Shown one piece after another: positions 6,788 through 13,569 of a stretch of 14,010 nt of DNA (its first letter is position 1; each line of letters starts with the position of its first letter). The stretch is from Deltaproteobacteria bacterium (GTDB lineage: Bacteria > Desulfobacterota_B > Binatia > UBA9968). The notes beneath the pieces are model-generated. The model was not told where the DNA came from, searched no databases, and saw nothing but the letters and a program-made list of their open reading frames with translations. The translations under genes and the position numbers were made by a program. The stretch lies in NCBI GenBank assembly GCA_005879255.1, contig VBKY01000057.1, forward strand, positions 1-14,010. The letters run 5' to 3'.

Positions 6788-8311
6788 CTACTCCTTCGCG
6801 TCGGCAAATCCGAGCTTCTGCCGCCAATCCATTTTTTTTATGACGAGCGGAAAAATATGCAACAAGAGGAGCGCCAGCCCAACCATCAGCATCGCCGCGG
6901 CGATCGGCCTGGTAATAAAAATGCCATAGCTGCCCGAAGACATGGAAAGCGACTGGCGAAAACTCATCTCCAGCATCGGCGCCAATATGAGCCCCAATAC
7001 TATTGGTGCGGTCTCGAAGTCAAACTTCCGCAGCACGTATCCGAGCGCGCCCATCGCCGTCATGATGCCGACATCGACAACGCTGCCGTTGACCGCATAG
7101 ACCCCGAGAATGCAAAAGATAAGAATCGCCGGATAAAGCAGCCGGTAAGGAATTCTCAGGACATTGATGAATATTCCCACCAGCGGAAGATTGAGGATCA
7201 AAAGCACCACGTTGCCCACATACATGCTGGCAATGAAGCCCCAAAAAAGCTCCGGCTGCTGAGTGATCAAAAGAGGACCCGGCGAGATTCCGTGCACCAT
7301 CATGGCCGCGATCATCACCGCCGGGATCGGCCCGGACGGAACGCCCAATGCGAGCATGGGAACGAAGGCTCCGGAGGTAGCCGAGTTATTTGCCGACTCC
7401 GGTCCAGCGACGCCCTCGATGGCGCCGTGTCCGAAGCGCTCCGGATGCTTGGAGAGGCGGCGCTCCACCGCGTAAGAAACGAATGACGAGATGATATGGG
7501 CGGAGCCGGGAATGATGCCGATCAAAAAGCCCATAACCGTCCCCCGGCCGATCGGCCAAAGCGAATCGCGCCACTCCTCGCGCGATGGGAGAAGCTCCCG
7601 CAATCTGGGTTTGATGACCGCGGGCACCGTTGGCTGCCCTGCGGTCAGTAAAATTTCCGAAAGGCCGAACAGTCCCACCGCCGCTGGAACCACACCGATC
7701 CCATCGCCGAGCTCGACCAGACCATAGCTGAAGCGAAAGAATCCGGTCATCGGATCGATGCCGATCATGCCAAAGAGAAGCCCGAGCGCCGCCATCGCCA
7801 GAGACTTGAGCATGGAGGCGCCGCTCATGTACGCGAGCACGAGGAGGCCGAGAAGCAGCAGGGAGAAATACTCGGGCGGTCCGAAGCGAAGAGCAAAGCT
7901 CGCCAGGGGAGGCGCGAGCAGCATGAGAGCGACGACGCTTACGGTTCCGGCAACGTAAGAACCCACGGCAGCAATCGCCAAGGCCGGCCCGCCGCGACCG
8001 TTGCGGGTCATCGCGTAGCCGTCGATGCAGGTCATAACGGATGCCGCCTCGCCGGGAATACGCATCAGGATCGAAGTCGTCGAGCCGCCGTACATGGCGC
8101 CATAATAGATTCCCGCGAGCAAAACGATTGCCGAGGTCGCGTCCAGACCGAAGGTGGCGGGCAGCAGCAAGCTGATGCCGGCGAGCGGACCCACGCCCGG
8201 CAAGACACCCACAAGCGTGCCGATAACGCAGCCGACAAAAGCATAGAGCAAAACGTCAGGGGTAAGTGCGACTGAAAATCCGAGATAGAGATTATGCAGA
8301 GTTTCGGTCAT
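6788..8311 (-). CDS. tctA: TTT transporter large membrane subunit TctA
   Basis: This 507-residue polytopic membrane protein is a TctA-family subunit (PF01970) of usual length. It is the large permease of tripartite tricarboxylate transporters, which import carboxylates using a periplasmic TctC protein and an ion gradient. Diagnostic stretches are GVLPGVGPLAG near 35-45, YYGAMYGGSTTSILMRIPGE near 69-88 and IDGYAM near 96-101. Further along come IIPGSAHIISSFVSYAVERR and GPESANNSATSGAFVPMLALGVP. About ten or more hydrophobic segments are visible. The start at 8311 has no strong Shine-Dalgarno; the palindromic repeat occupies that space. The gene lies between tctB (113 bases upstream) and tctC (89 bases downstream) on the same strand, the normal B-A-C grouping in variable order. 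Confidence 0.97.
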   Translation of the reverse strand: MTETLHNLYLGFSVALTPDVLLYAFVGCVIGTLVGVLPGVGPLAGISLLLPATFGLDATSAIVLLAGIYYGAMYGGSTTSILMRIPGEAASVMTCIDGYAMTRNGRGGPALAIAAVGSYVAGTVSVVALMLLAPPLASFALRFGPPEYFSLLLLGLLVLAYMSGASMLKSLAMAALGLLFGMIGIDPMTGFFRFSYGLVELGDGIGVVPAAVGLFGLSEILLTAGQPTVPAVIKPRLRELLPSREEWRDSLWPIGRGTVMGFLIGIIPGSAHIISSFVSYAVERRLSKHPERFGHGAIEGVAGPESANNSATSGAFVPMLALGVPSGPIPAVMIAAMMVHGISPGPLLITQQPELFWGFIASMYVGNVVLLILNLPLVGIFINVLRIPYRLLYPAILIFCILGVYAVNGSVVDVGIMTAMGALGYVLRKFDFETAPIVLGLILAPMLEMSFRQSLSMSSGSYGIFITRPIAAAMLMVGLALLLLHIFPLVIKKMDWRQKLGFADAKE

Positions 8312-8318
8312 CGTAAGA

Positions 8319-8401
8319 CCGAGGATGGAGGATAGAGGATGGAGGATTGATGATTACTATTTTCTTTTCTCGATCTTCGATCCTCTATGCTCGATCCTCG
8401 G
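8319..8401. repeat. inverted repeat with 29-base arms (GAGGAT word) between tctB and tctA
   Basis: Arms at 8319-8347 and 8373-8401 are inverted copies matching at 25 of 29 positions by my hand alignment, around a 25-base loop. The left arm reads CCGAGGATGGAGGATAGAGG and continues with the same word, so each arm is itself an iteration of GAGGATnG. On the plus strand the right arm is followed by a short T run (8402-8406), so it could end plus-strand transcripts. On the minus strand, the direction of tctB-tctA, no U run follows. It may instead stabilise or process the polycistronic mRNA. Confidence 0.8.
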
Positions 8402-8424
8402 TTTTTAGGGTTTACATCCATGTT

Positions 8425-8868
8425 TCAAAAACCCAACGGCCCTTGAGGCAGCGGCACCCGCAGGATCGTGTGGAACAAGTAGAACGAACCGAGCGCCACG
8501 AGCAAGGCAAACGATACCGTCAACGCCCAGCCGCACTTTTCCATGATTCTAACGAGAAAGATCAGCACGAGCAGCACCGTGACACGGTAGCCGAGGCGCT
8601 CCATCCCCAGAACCGCAAAGATGCAGGCCGCCAAAATCGCCAGAGCATGGCGCCACTCGGTCCAACTCAGTGAAGATAACGGCGGAGCTCGGCGCGCTGT
8701 CACTGCGAGGGAAACACCAAAGAGCAAAAGGAGCAAAGCGAGAAGGATGGGAATGTAGGCCGGTCCGGGCTGGCGGAATGTCCCGAGCGGGAGACGACGA
8801 CTCTCCCAAATCACCAGCAGCGAAAAGAGGACAAGCGCACTCCCCGAAACCCGGTCGGTCGTCAACAT
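8425..8868 (-). CDS. tctB: TTT transporter small membrane subunit TctB
   Basis: The 147-residue protein has about four hydrophobic segments (near 10-20, 39-56, 75-90 and 95-135) and the TctB-typical early motif GPAYIPILLALLLLLFG. Its length matches the family (PF07331), and its place directly upstream of tctA supports the call. TctB is the poorly conserved small membrane subunit of tripartite tricarboxylate transporters. The ATG at 8868 lacks a recognisable Shine-Dalgarno. No gene is immediately upstream on the same strand until the GIY-YIG gene, so the promoter should lie at 8869-9000, partly within repeat unit A. A CATAAT box in that gap is suggestive, but no matching -35 was found. Confidence 0.9.
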   Translation of the reverse strand: MLTTDRVSGSALVLFSLLVIWESRRLPLGTFRQPGPAYIPILLALLLLLFGVSLAVTARRAPPLSSLSWTEWRHALAILAACIFAVLGMERLGYRVTVLLVLIFLVRIMEKCGWALTVSFALLVALGSFYLFHTILRVPLPQGPLGF

Positions 8869-8948
8869 CGCCGCCGGATTGTAACAACATGGTGGCGGCG
8901 TTGCCAGGAAATTATGAATTACTGGAGATCAAAAACCCGGAGGGTCTC

Positions 8949-9094
8949 TTCACCGTTTGCAGTCACGGGATTGAATTTGTCATCACACCGGCGAAGGCCG
9001 GTATCCATTCTTTAGAACGAACCTGGATTCCGGCGTCCGCCGGAATGACGGACCGGGCATCTTGAACAGCACACCGTGCTTTCCGTCTTCGCGT
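8949..9094. repeat. long direct repeat unit, copy A (palindromic core)
   Basis: This unit and the one at 9395-9545 align over their whole length in the same orientation. Shared parts are TTCACCGT at the left, AATTTGTC, CACCGGCGAA, GGATTCCGGCGT, CGCCGGAATGACGG and a TTCGTC-like right end. Inside are two stem-loops: ACCGGC/GCCGGT near 8977-8993, and TTCCGGCG/CGCCGGAA in the CTGGATTCCGGC..GCCGGAATGACGG core. The core is a well-known type of dispersed bacterial repeat. The copies are clearly diverged from each other, so they are not a recent tandem duplication. Confidence 0.85.
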
Positions 9095-9108
9095 CCAAAG
9101 GCCGAAAT

Positions 9109-9399
9109 TCATTCATAGTATATCTTCGTATAAGTCACGCCACTGGGGTTCGTCATTTCTATCAACCTGATTTTCCAGACGCGTTTCCATTCTTTGATTG
9201 CCTTTTCGCGTGCTATGGCTGCTTGCATGGATTCACACTGTTCGTACCAGACCAGCATATGAATTCGGTACCGTCTCGTGAATCCTTCGGCAAGGTCGTT
9301 CTTGTGCTGCCAGACCCGCTGAACTAAATTTGACGTAACTCCAACATAGAGTGTTCCATTTCGCTTGCTAGCCAAAAAGTAGACACAAGGTTGTTTCAC
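9109..9399 (-). CDS. small GIY-YIG nuclease-superfamily protein
   Basis: The 96-residue protein is a stand-alone GIY-YIG domain of the short UPF0213/YhbQ-like type, often misnamed as an UvrC subunit. The GIY-YIG pair is represented by VYFLAS (Tyr7) and LYVGVT (Tyr18), followed by Arg28 in NLVQRVWQHK. The glutamate in AREKAIKEWKR (near residue 64) is the usual metal-binding acid, so the active site appears intact. The start is GTG at 9399; no good Shine-Dalgarno precedes it, and this start lies inside repeat unit B. The gene is the only one between the two direct repeat copies. Proteins of this type may act on branched or nicked DNA; the biological role is not settled. Confidence 0.88.
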   Translation of the reverse strand: MKQPCVYFLASKRNGTLYVGVTSNLVQRVWQHKNDLAEGFTRRYRIHMLVWYEQCESMQAAIAREKAIKEWKRVWKIRLIEMTNPSGVTYTKIYYE

Positions 9400-9545
9400 C
9401 GTCTACAGCTCGGAATTAAATTTGTCGTCACACCGGCGAAAGCCGGTGTCCAGGCTTTGGGGCGGAGGGAGCTGGATTCCGGCGTTCGCCGGAATGACGG
9501 CGTTGGCATTTGAGGTCGCTACACCATGTTCTTCGGTTCTTCGTC
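9395..9545. repeat. long direct repeat unit, copy B, overlapping the GIY-YIG start
   Basis: This is a homologue of the unit at 8949-9094. It contains two strong stem-loops: ACACCGGC/GCCGGTGT at 9430-9437 and 9442-9449, and ATTCCGGC/GCCGGAAT at 9476-9483 and 9488-9495. Outer CGTCA (9426-9430) and TGACG (9495-9499) make the core an inverted repeat as a whole. The left end includes the GTG start of the GIY-YIG gene. The right end stops one base short of the stop codon of the VOC gene. Confidence 0.85.
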
Positions 9546-9546
9546 T

Positions 9547-10398
9547 TTAGATCTCCGTGAGATCCACAAACACGCCGTCCGGACTCGAACATTGGTGCTG
9601 GCCGTGACGGCAAGACGCGATTAGCGCGACGCGACGCTCTCCTTCGCTCGGTTCGCTGACGACGCGCTCGCGCATTTCCGGATTGGCTTCGCGCAACGCG
9701 GCCAATTCCCTTTTTACGGCTTCGACACTCTCGACTTTGAAACCGACATGTTCCAACCCGGGTCGATCGATCCCTGCGCCTTCGAAGTCGCTCATCTTCC
9801 ACGGCGCGATGATGAGCGTTACCTGGCCGTCGGTGAGATAATGATTCGGATCTTCGAGTGCCTTGTCGGCTTCCTGCAAGTCGAATAGATCGCGGTAAAA
9901 TGCCGCGATGCTTGCCGGATTCATCACGCGCAGTTTGATGTGATGGATTCGTCGCGGATGCGCGCGTTGCTGCTCGGCCTGCGGTGAGCTAGGTTGAACC
10001 GCGTAGACGTCGCGACGGTTCGACATACCTTCCTGCGTCAAATCAAAATAATTTCCTTCGGGATCATGGGCCCCAAAGGTAGCGAACGGGCGGTTGGACG
10101 GTCGCTTGAGCACGGCAACTTCGGGGTATTTTTTGTTGATGCGCGCAATCGCCTCTTCGACATCATCGACATCGACGCCGAAGTGGTGGAGTCCCGGCAC
10201 ATAGCCAGGCTTTCGGCCGATGACGGTAACGCCGACGTAACCGTCGCTAATGCTGACCGCGTAATTGTTTCGAATCGCTTTTTCTTCCTCTGCGGAGCCC
10301 GGCTTGGACCTCTTCATGCCGAAGACCGACTGGTAAAACTTCGCCTCGCGCACGAAGTTTTCGCTGACGATAGCGGCGTGCTGGATTCGGGTGAACAT
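9547..10398 (-). CDS. two-domain VOC (glyoxalase/extradiol-like) protein
   Basis: The 283-residue protein contains two vicinal-oxygen-chelate domains. Domain 1 (about 1-125) has His7 in RIQHAAI, His72 in LHHFGVDV and Asp119 in GNYFDLT. Domain 2 (about 150-283) has His153 in RIHHIKL, His217 in LEHVGFKV and Asp279 in GVFVDLTEI. The usual third metal ligand in this fold is Glu; here both domains have Asp at that place. Extradiol ring-cleaving dioxygenases and glyoxalase-like isomerases share this architecture, so the reaction cannot be fixed. The ATG at 10398 has an excellent GGAGG/AGGAGG upstream. It follows the Rieske oxygenase gene by 119 bases on the same strand, which suggests a role in aromatic breakdown. 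No signal peptide, so cytoplasmic. Confidence 0.88.
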   Translation of the reverse strand: MFTRIQHAAIVSENFVREAKFYQSVFGMKRSKPGSAEEEKAIRNNYAVSISDGYVGVTVIGRKPGYVPGLHHFGVDVDDVEEAIARINKKYPEVAVLKRPSNRPFATFGAHDPEGNYFDLTQEGMSNRRDVYAVQPSSPQAEQQRAHPRRIHHIKLRVMNPASIAAFYRDLFDLQEADKALEDPNHYLTDGQVTLIIAPWKMSDFEGAGIDRPGLEHVGFKVESVEAVKRELAALREANPEMRERVVSEPSEGERRVALIASCRHGQHQCSSPDGVFVDLTEI

Positions 10399-10423
10399 AG
10401 CTGTCGCCTCCTCCGTCGGCTTC

Positions 10424-10506
10424 GTTCAAAGTTCAATGTTCAAGGTTCAAGGTAGCCGGACTGATCGTCATTCTTAACCTTGAACTTTGAACCTGGAACC
10501 TTGAAC
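10424..10506. repeat. inverted repeat with about 29-base arms (GTTCAA word) between VOC and Rieske genes
   Basis: The left arm (10424-10452) is built from GTTCAAAG, GTTCAATG and GTTCAAGG units. The right arm (10476-10506) is its inverted copy, with about four mismatches. The loop is around 24 bases. It occupies most of the gap between the Rieske stop and the VOC start. The design is the same as the element at 8319-8401, but with an unrelated word. Confidence 0.8.
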
Positions 10507-10517
10507 GGCCGCTTAAA

Positions 10518-11804
10518 TTATTTGCCGTACATTCGCTGGATCTCGGCAATTCGCTCTTGCGTATGCTGCCGGAAGTCTATGGAGTTGGGAATAACTTCTG
10601 ACAACGCCTGTAAGTGCAGTAGATGATTTGATTTGGAATCTCTAATGACGTGTTGAGGATCGCCGCCGTTCTTTGTGTCCCTCATCGCGTTCAGCAGCAA
10701 TTTGCGTGCGGCCACGATCGCTTTATCCGAAGACACGAGATGCTCTGCCGTGCGGTCTTGCACCGGACCTTGACTCTCGGTCGCAAAAGCATCGTGGGCT
10801 TGAAAGTTAATCCCCATGCCCGTGAAGGTCTGCGTCTTCATCGAATCTCTGTCCTGCTGGTAGCGGTTGGCTCGGTTCCGCGTCAACCGATAATCGGCAG
10901 TCAACTCGACCCGGCTTCGGGTTCGCATAAAATCATCTAGAGGTTTCTCCCGATTGAACGCGAATATGTATTTCCAGTGATGGGTGTCATCGACGGGCAC
11001 ATGCCAATGAATCGAGTAACCGTCTCCCACGGTGGTACCACCGAAGGCCGCCAAATTGGGCAAGACAAAATTCGTAACTCGTAAATAGCGTTTGTCCCGT
11101 CCGGCATTTCTGAGCGTGTAAATCCTCAAGCCATAATCCGTAATTTCGACCTCGATGGTCGGCGAGATGTCTTCGCCGAGCAACGTGTTGTCGGTGGTGT
11201 TGCTCCCTGGCACGATGCGCCGGCGCGCGACCTGAGCTTCATTGAGATTTTGATGCAAAAAGGAAAGGTGCACGGGATCGATGTTTCCCTCGTTGCCTTG
11301 CAGATAGTTGCACTCTTCGAAAACTTTCGTCGCGGTCCGGTATTCCTCCGGGACCGTGAGGAATTCATAATCTGGCAGCAAGGGAGCGTCGCCGGGTCCC
11401 ATGTAGGTGAAAATTATGCCGCCGAATTCCTTGCACGGATGAGCGCGATGGCGAATGTCATGTCGGTTGGCGCCGCCGCCGGGCTCGCCGGGCTGTTCGA
11501 GCACCTGGCCGCAAATATCGTAAAGCCAACCGTGATAGAGACATCTCAAGCCGCCGTCTTCGATGCGGCCGTAACTCAAATCGGTGCCCCTGTGGGAACA
11601 GTGTAGTCCCAGCAAACCGGGCCGGTCCTGGTCGTCGCGAAAGAGGACCAAATCCTCACCTAAGATTCTGACCTTCAAAGGCGCCCCGCCTTTCGGCAAT
11701 TCCTCGCTCAAGGCAACCGGCTGCCAATAGCGGCGCAAGAGCTCGCCGCAGGGAGTCTTAGGATCGGTTTGGGTTAAGAGATTATTTTCTTCGGGGGTAA
11801 TCAT
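10518..11804 (-). CDS. Rieske 2Fe-2S aromatic ring-hydroxylating oxygenase, large subunit
   Basis: The 428-residue protein is a phthalate-4,5-dioxygenase-like oxygenase component. The Rieske centre is complete: C69-x-H71 in CSHRG and C88-x2-H91 in CLYHGW. The mononuclear iron site follows as GNIDPVHLSFLH, giving Asp176 as the bridging residue and His179 and His184 as iron ligands. The N-terminal LLRRYWQPVA block is typical of this group. Such enzymes hydroxylate or demethylate aromatic acids using electrons from a separate reductase. No reductase or ferredoxin gene is in the window, so electrons must come from elsewhere. The start at 11804 has only GAGAGGG about 11 bases upstream. A promoter candidate lies at 11876-11905. 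The VOC gene follows, and the pair may be one catabolic unit. Confidence 0.94.
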   Translation of the reverse strand: MITPEENNLLTQTDPKTPCGELLRRYWQPVALSEELPKGGAPLKVRILGEDLVLFRDDQDRPGLLGLHCSHRGTDLSYGRIEDGGLRCLYHGWLYDICGQVLEQPGEPGGGANRHDIRHRAHPCKEFGGIIFTYMGPGDAPLLPDYEFLTVPEEYRTATKVFEECNYLQGNEGNIDPVHLSFLHQNLNEAQVARRRIVPGSNTTDNTLLGEDISPTIEVEITDYGLRIYTLRNAGRDKRYLRVTNFVLPNLAAFGGTTVGDGYSIHWHVPVDDTHHWKYIFAFNREKPLDDFMRTRSRVELTADYRLTRNRANRYQQDRDSMKTQTFTGMGINFQAHDAFATESQGPVQDRTAEHLVSSDKAIVAARKLLLNAMRDTKNGGDPQHVIRDSKSNHLLHLQALSEVIPNSIDFRQHTQERIAEIQRMYGK

Positions 11805-11875
11805 ATCAGCACGCCCTCTCGATCCGTTTTTAGCTCAACAACGAGCCTCCAGCGCCGGATCGTCGTATTGATCCT

Positions 11876-11905
11876 TTTATAGCTATTTAGGCAGGCGCTC
11901 GGCAA
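11876..11905 (-). promoter_or_regulatory. putative sigma-70-type promoter for the Rieske oxygenase gene
   Basis: On the minus strand, TTGCCG (11905-11900) and TATAAA (11881-11876) are separated by 18 bases. That is four and five matches to the consensus hexamers. Transcription would begin near 11869, leaving a leader of about 65 bases before the ATG at 11804. This is pattern matching only. Confidence 0.4.
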
Positions 11906-11962
11906 GCGGGTCTATGATCTTGCCCGAAGCGAGTCACTAAGCTGATCGATAAACCCACCCCG

Positions 11963-12391
11963 TCACGGTTGGAAAGAGGAATTGCTAGAATGGAGATCCG
12001 GCGCCCGGACGCGGACCGCAAAACTAATGTCGGGACGGACTTTCAACACTTTGCCGCGCGCGACTCTGACCGTGCCGGCCTTTGTCCCTCGTGGCTTTGT
12101 CACATAGCGCGCGCGTGTGCAGTGAACCGGCGCGCTGCTCGCGTTACGAGCTTTGCTATGATACGCCGCCACGGCGGCGGCCTGGCGAAGCGTCTCCCGG
12201 CTCGGCTCCTCGTCCGTCTTTGCACGCAAAATCACGTGGCTACCGGGAACATTGTCGGCATGAAACCACCAGTCGTCCGGCCCGGCCGTTTCGATACTCA
12301 AAAAATCGTTGTCGGCGTCAGAAGCGCCGACAAGCAACGTCCACGCTCCGGGAAGCTCGTAAGAAATGATGCGCGGCTTTGTGCGAGTCAA
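11963..12391 (-). CDS. stand-alone NFACT-R (DUF814) domain protein
   Basis: The 142-residue protein consists of the NFACT-R domain found at the C-terminus of RqcH/Tae2 ribosome-quality-control factors. It shows DNDFLSIETAGPDDWWFHADNVPGSHVIL (near 27-55), TLRQAAAVAAYHSKARNASSAPVHCT (67-92), and YVTKPRGTKAGTVRV followed by the KVLKVRP tail (96-120). The N-terminal NFACT-N and coiled-coil parts of RqcH are absent, so this is a separate short protein and not a remnant by length alone. In full-length relatives this region contributes to tRNA or 60S/50S binding; its role alone is unclear. The start is TTG at 12391, since a stop codon lies two codons upstream. GGTAGG nearby is a poor Shine-Dalgarno. 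It begins 31 bases after the binding-protein stop, so the two may be co-transcribed. Confidence 0.88.
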   Translation of the reverse strand: MTRTKPRIISYELPGAWTLLVGASDADNDFLSIETAGPDDWWFHADNVPGSHVILRAKTDEEPSRETLRQAAAVAAYHSKARNASSAPVHCTRARYVTKPRGTKAGTVRVARGKVLKVRPDISFAVRVRAPDLHSSNSSFQP

Positions 12392-12422
12392 TACCTACCC
12401 GTTTTTGCCCTTGCCGGGGAAA

Positions 12423-13487
12423 TTATTTTCCGTAAAGCTTCTTGAAAAAACCTTCGTCTTCCAGACTCTTGAGCAAGGAGATATCGAGAAACTCGCCGGC
12501 CTTTCTTCCTTTGAGATGGGCATAGGTTTGGCTCAGATCCTCGATGTCGTTTTGGATCGCCTCTTCTTTCGGAAAAGGCCGCGCCGGAATCGAGCCCAGC
12601 AAATAATTTTTATACATGGAGTCGAGCATCTTGGGATCTTCGATTTTGAGATACTTGCGGTAGACGCGCAGCGCTTGTTCCTTTTGCGTCCTGCCGATGT
12701 AAGTCCCTTCGGTAATCGCCATCAAAAAAGCCTTAAGCTGCCGCGGCTTTTGCTTCAGCAACTGTCGGCTCGTCGCGATGTCGCTGCCCGTGGTGTAGAC
12801 TCCCGCTTCATACACGTCAGCGAGCACCGAAAACTTCATGCCTTTAGTTGCGAGCTGGAGGAGATTGTCCTCAGTTCCAAGTGTGGCGTCGATCCTGCCT
12901 TGCATGAGCATGAGCAGGCGCCGGTCCGATTCACTGACACCGGTCGGGAGAAGAGTGACGTCTTTGCCCGGGGTCAGGCCCAACTTCGGAAGCAGTCGCT
13001 GCAGCGCAAAATCGGTGCCTGCGCCGATCCGGCTCGAGCCGATAATTTTACCTTTTAACCCCTGCACGGACGTGATCGACGGATGCGCGATCAGCTTGTA
13101 GGCGATGTGACCGAGGCTGGCAATGATGACAATCGGCGCCCCACGCGCGGCCGCGCCGACAGCAGAGGAGCCCGAGGCTGCGATGATGTCGACGCTGCCG
13201 CCGAGCAGCGCATTGACCGAAGTGACTCCGGAGGCAATGTAGACGAGATTGCCCTCCAGTCCGTACTTCTCGAATAGTCCTAAATCTTTGGCGATCCAGA
13301 GCGGCGCGCGCGTTGCCGACACCGACGCGAAAGAAATGGTGAAGGAGTCGAGTTTTTTATCCTGGGCTTCGCAGTTGCGCCCTGGGATTACTACGAAAAA
13401 AAATGACAGCCACAGGAATGCAAGTTTCGTACTGAGCCGCACTGAAGGATTTACCCCGGATTTTGGTTTCTGGACTTTCGAAATCAT
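12423..13487 (-). CDS. NMT1/THI5-like ABC transporter substrate-binding protein (second copy)
   Basis: The protein has 354 residues from the chosen ATG at 13487; an upstream ATG at 13538 in the same frame is less likely. The N-terminus has positive residues, a hydrophobic segment at about 22-35 and a probable cleavage after CEA (39-41), so it should be exported. Family features are RAPLWIAKDLGLFEKYGLEG, GGSVDIIAASGSSAVGAAARG, the SVQGLKGKIIGSSRIGAGTD segment and LMQGRIDATLGTE. It differs clearly from the copy at 2414-3397, so a recent duplication is unlikely. No permease or ATPase is linked. The start is preceded by AAGG within a GTTCAA-type repeat, which seems to supply the ribosome binding site. 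The ligand is unknown. Confidence 0.92.
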   Translation of the reverse strand: MISKVQKPKSGVNPSVRLSTKLAFLWLSFFFVVIPGRNCEAQDKKLDSFTISFASVSATRAPLWIAKDLGLFEKYGLEGNLVYIASGVTSVNALLGGSVDIIAASGSSAVGAAARGAPIVIIASLGHIAYKLIAHPSITSVQGLKGKIIGSSRIGAGTDFALQRLLPKLGLTPGKDVTLLPTGVSESDRRLLMLMQGRIDATLGTEDNLLQLATKGMKFSVLADVYEAGVYTTGSDIATSRQLLKQKPRQLKAFLMAITEGTYIGRTQKEQALRVYRKYLKIEDPKMLDSMYKNYLLGSIPARPFPKEEAIQNDIEDLSQTYAHLKGRKAGEFLDISLLKSLEDEGFFKKLYGK

Positions 13488-13507
13488 TGAACCTTGAACC
13501 TTTGAAC
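13487..13507. repeat. half-site of the GTTCAA-type repeat at the start of the second binding protein
   Basis: Three head-to-tail copies of a TTGAACC-like word lie directly upstream of, and touch, the ATG at 13487. They match one arm of the inverted repeat at 10424-10506. No second arm was seen nearby. Confidence 0.6.
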
Positions 13508-13569
13508 AAATTCTCAGGACTACCGCGCTAACTAACACGCAGTTAAGACTCCGTCAACGAATCCTTTCA

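Noticed and set aside
6857..7486. Plus-strand frame of 209 codons rich in Arg, His and Gln
   Set aside because: It is antisense to tctA; the composition is what the reverse strand of a membrane protein gene gives.
8402..8406. Rho-independent terminator after tctB
   Set aside because: The T run follows the hairpin on the plus strand only, opposite to the direction of tctB and tctA transcription.
8549..8890. Alternative minus-strand frame of 113 codons starting upstream of tctB
   Set aside because: It overlaps tctB in another frame and lacks any family signature, while the tctB frame has membrane segments and operon context.
8949..9545. CRISPR-like array suggested by two spaced repeats
   Set aside because: There are only two long, diverged copies with a protein gene between them; no short regular spacers and no cas genes.
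13487..13538. Upstream start of the second binding protein at 13538
   Set aside because: It would add 17 residues encoded partly by the repeat in front of the signal peptide; the ATG at 13487 gives a more normal N-terminus.
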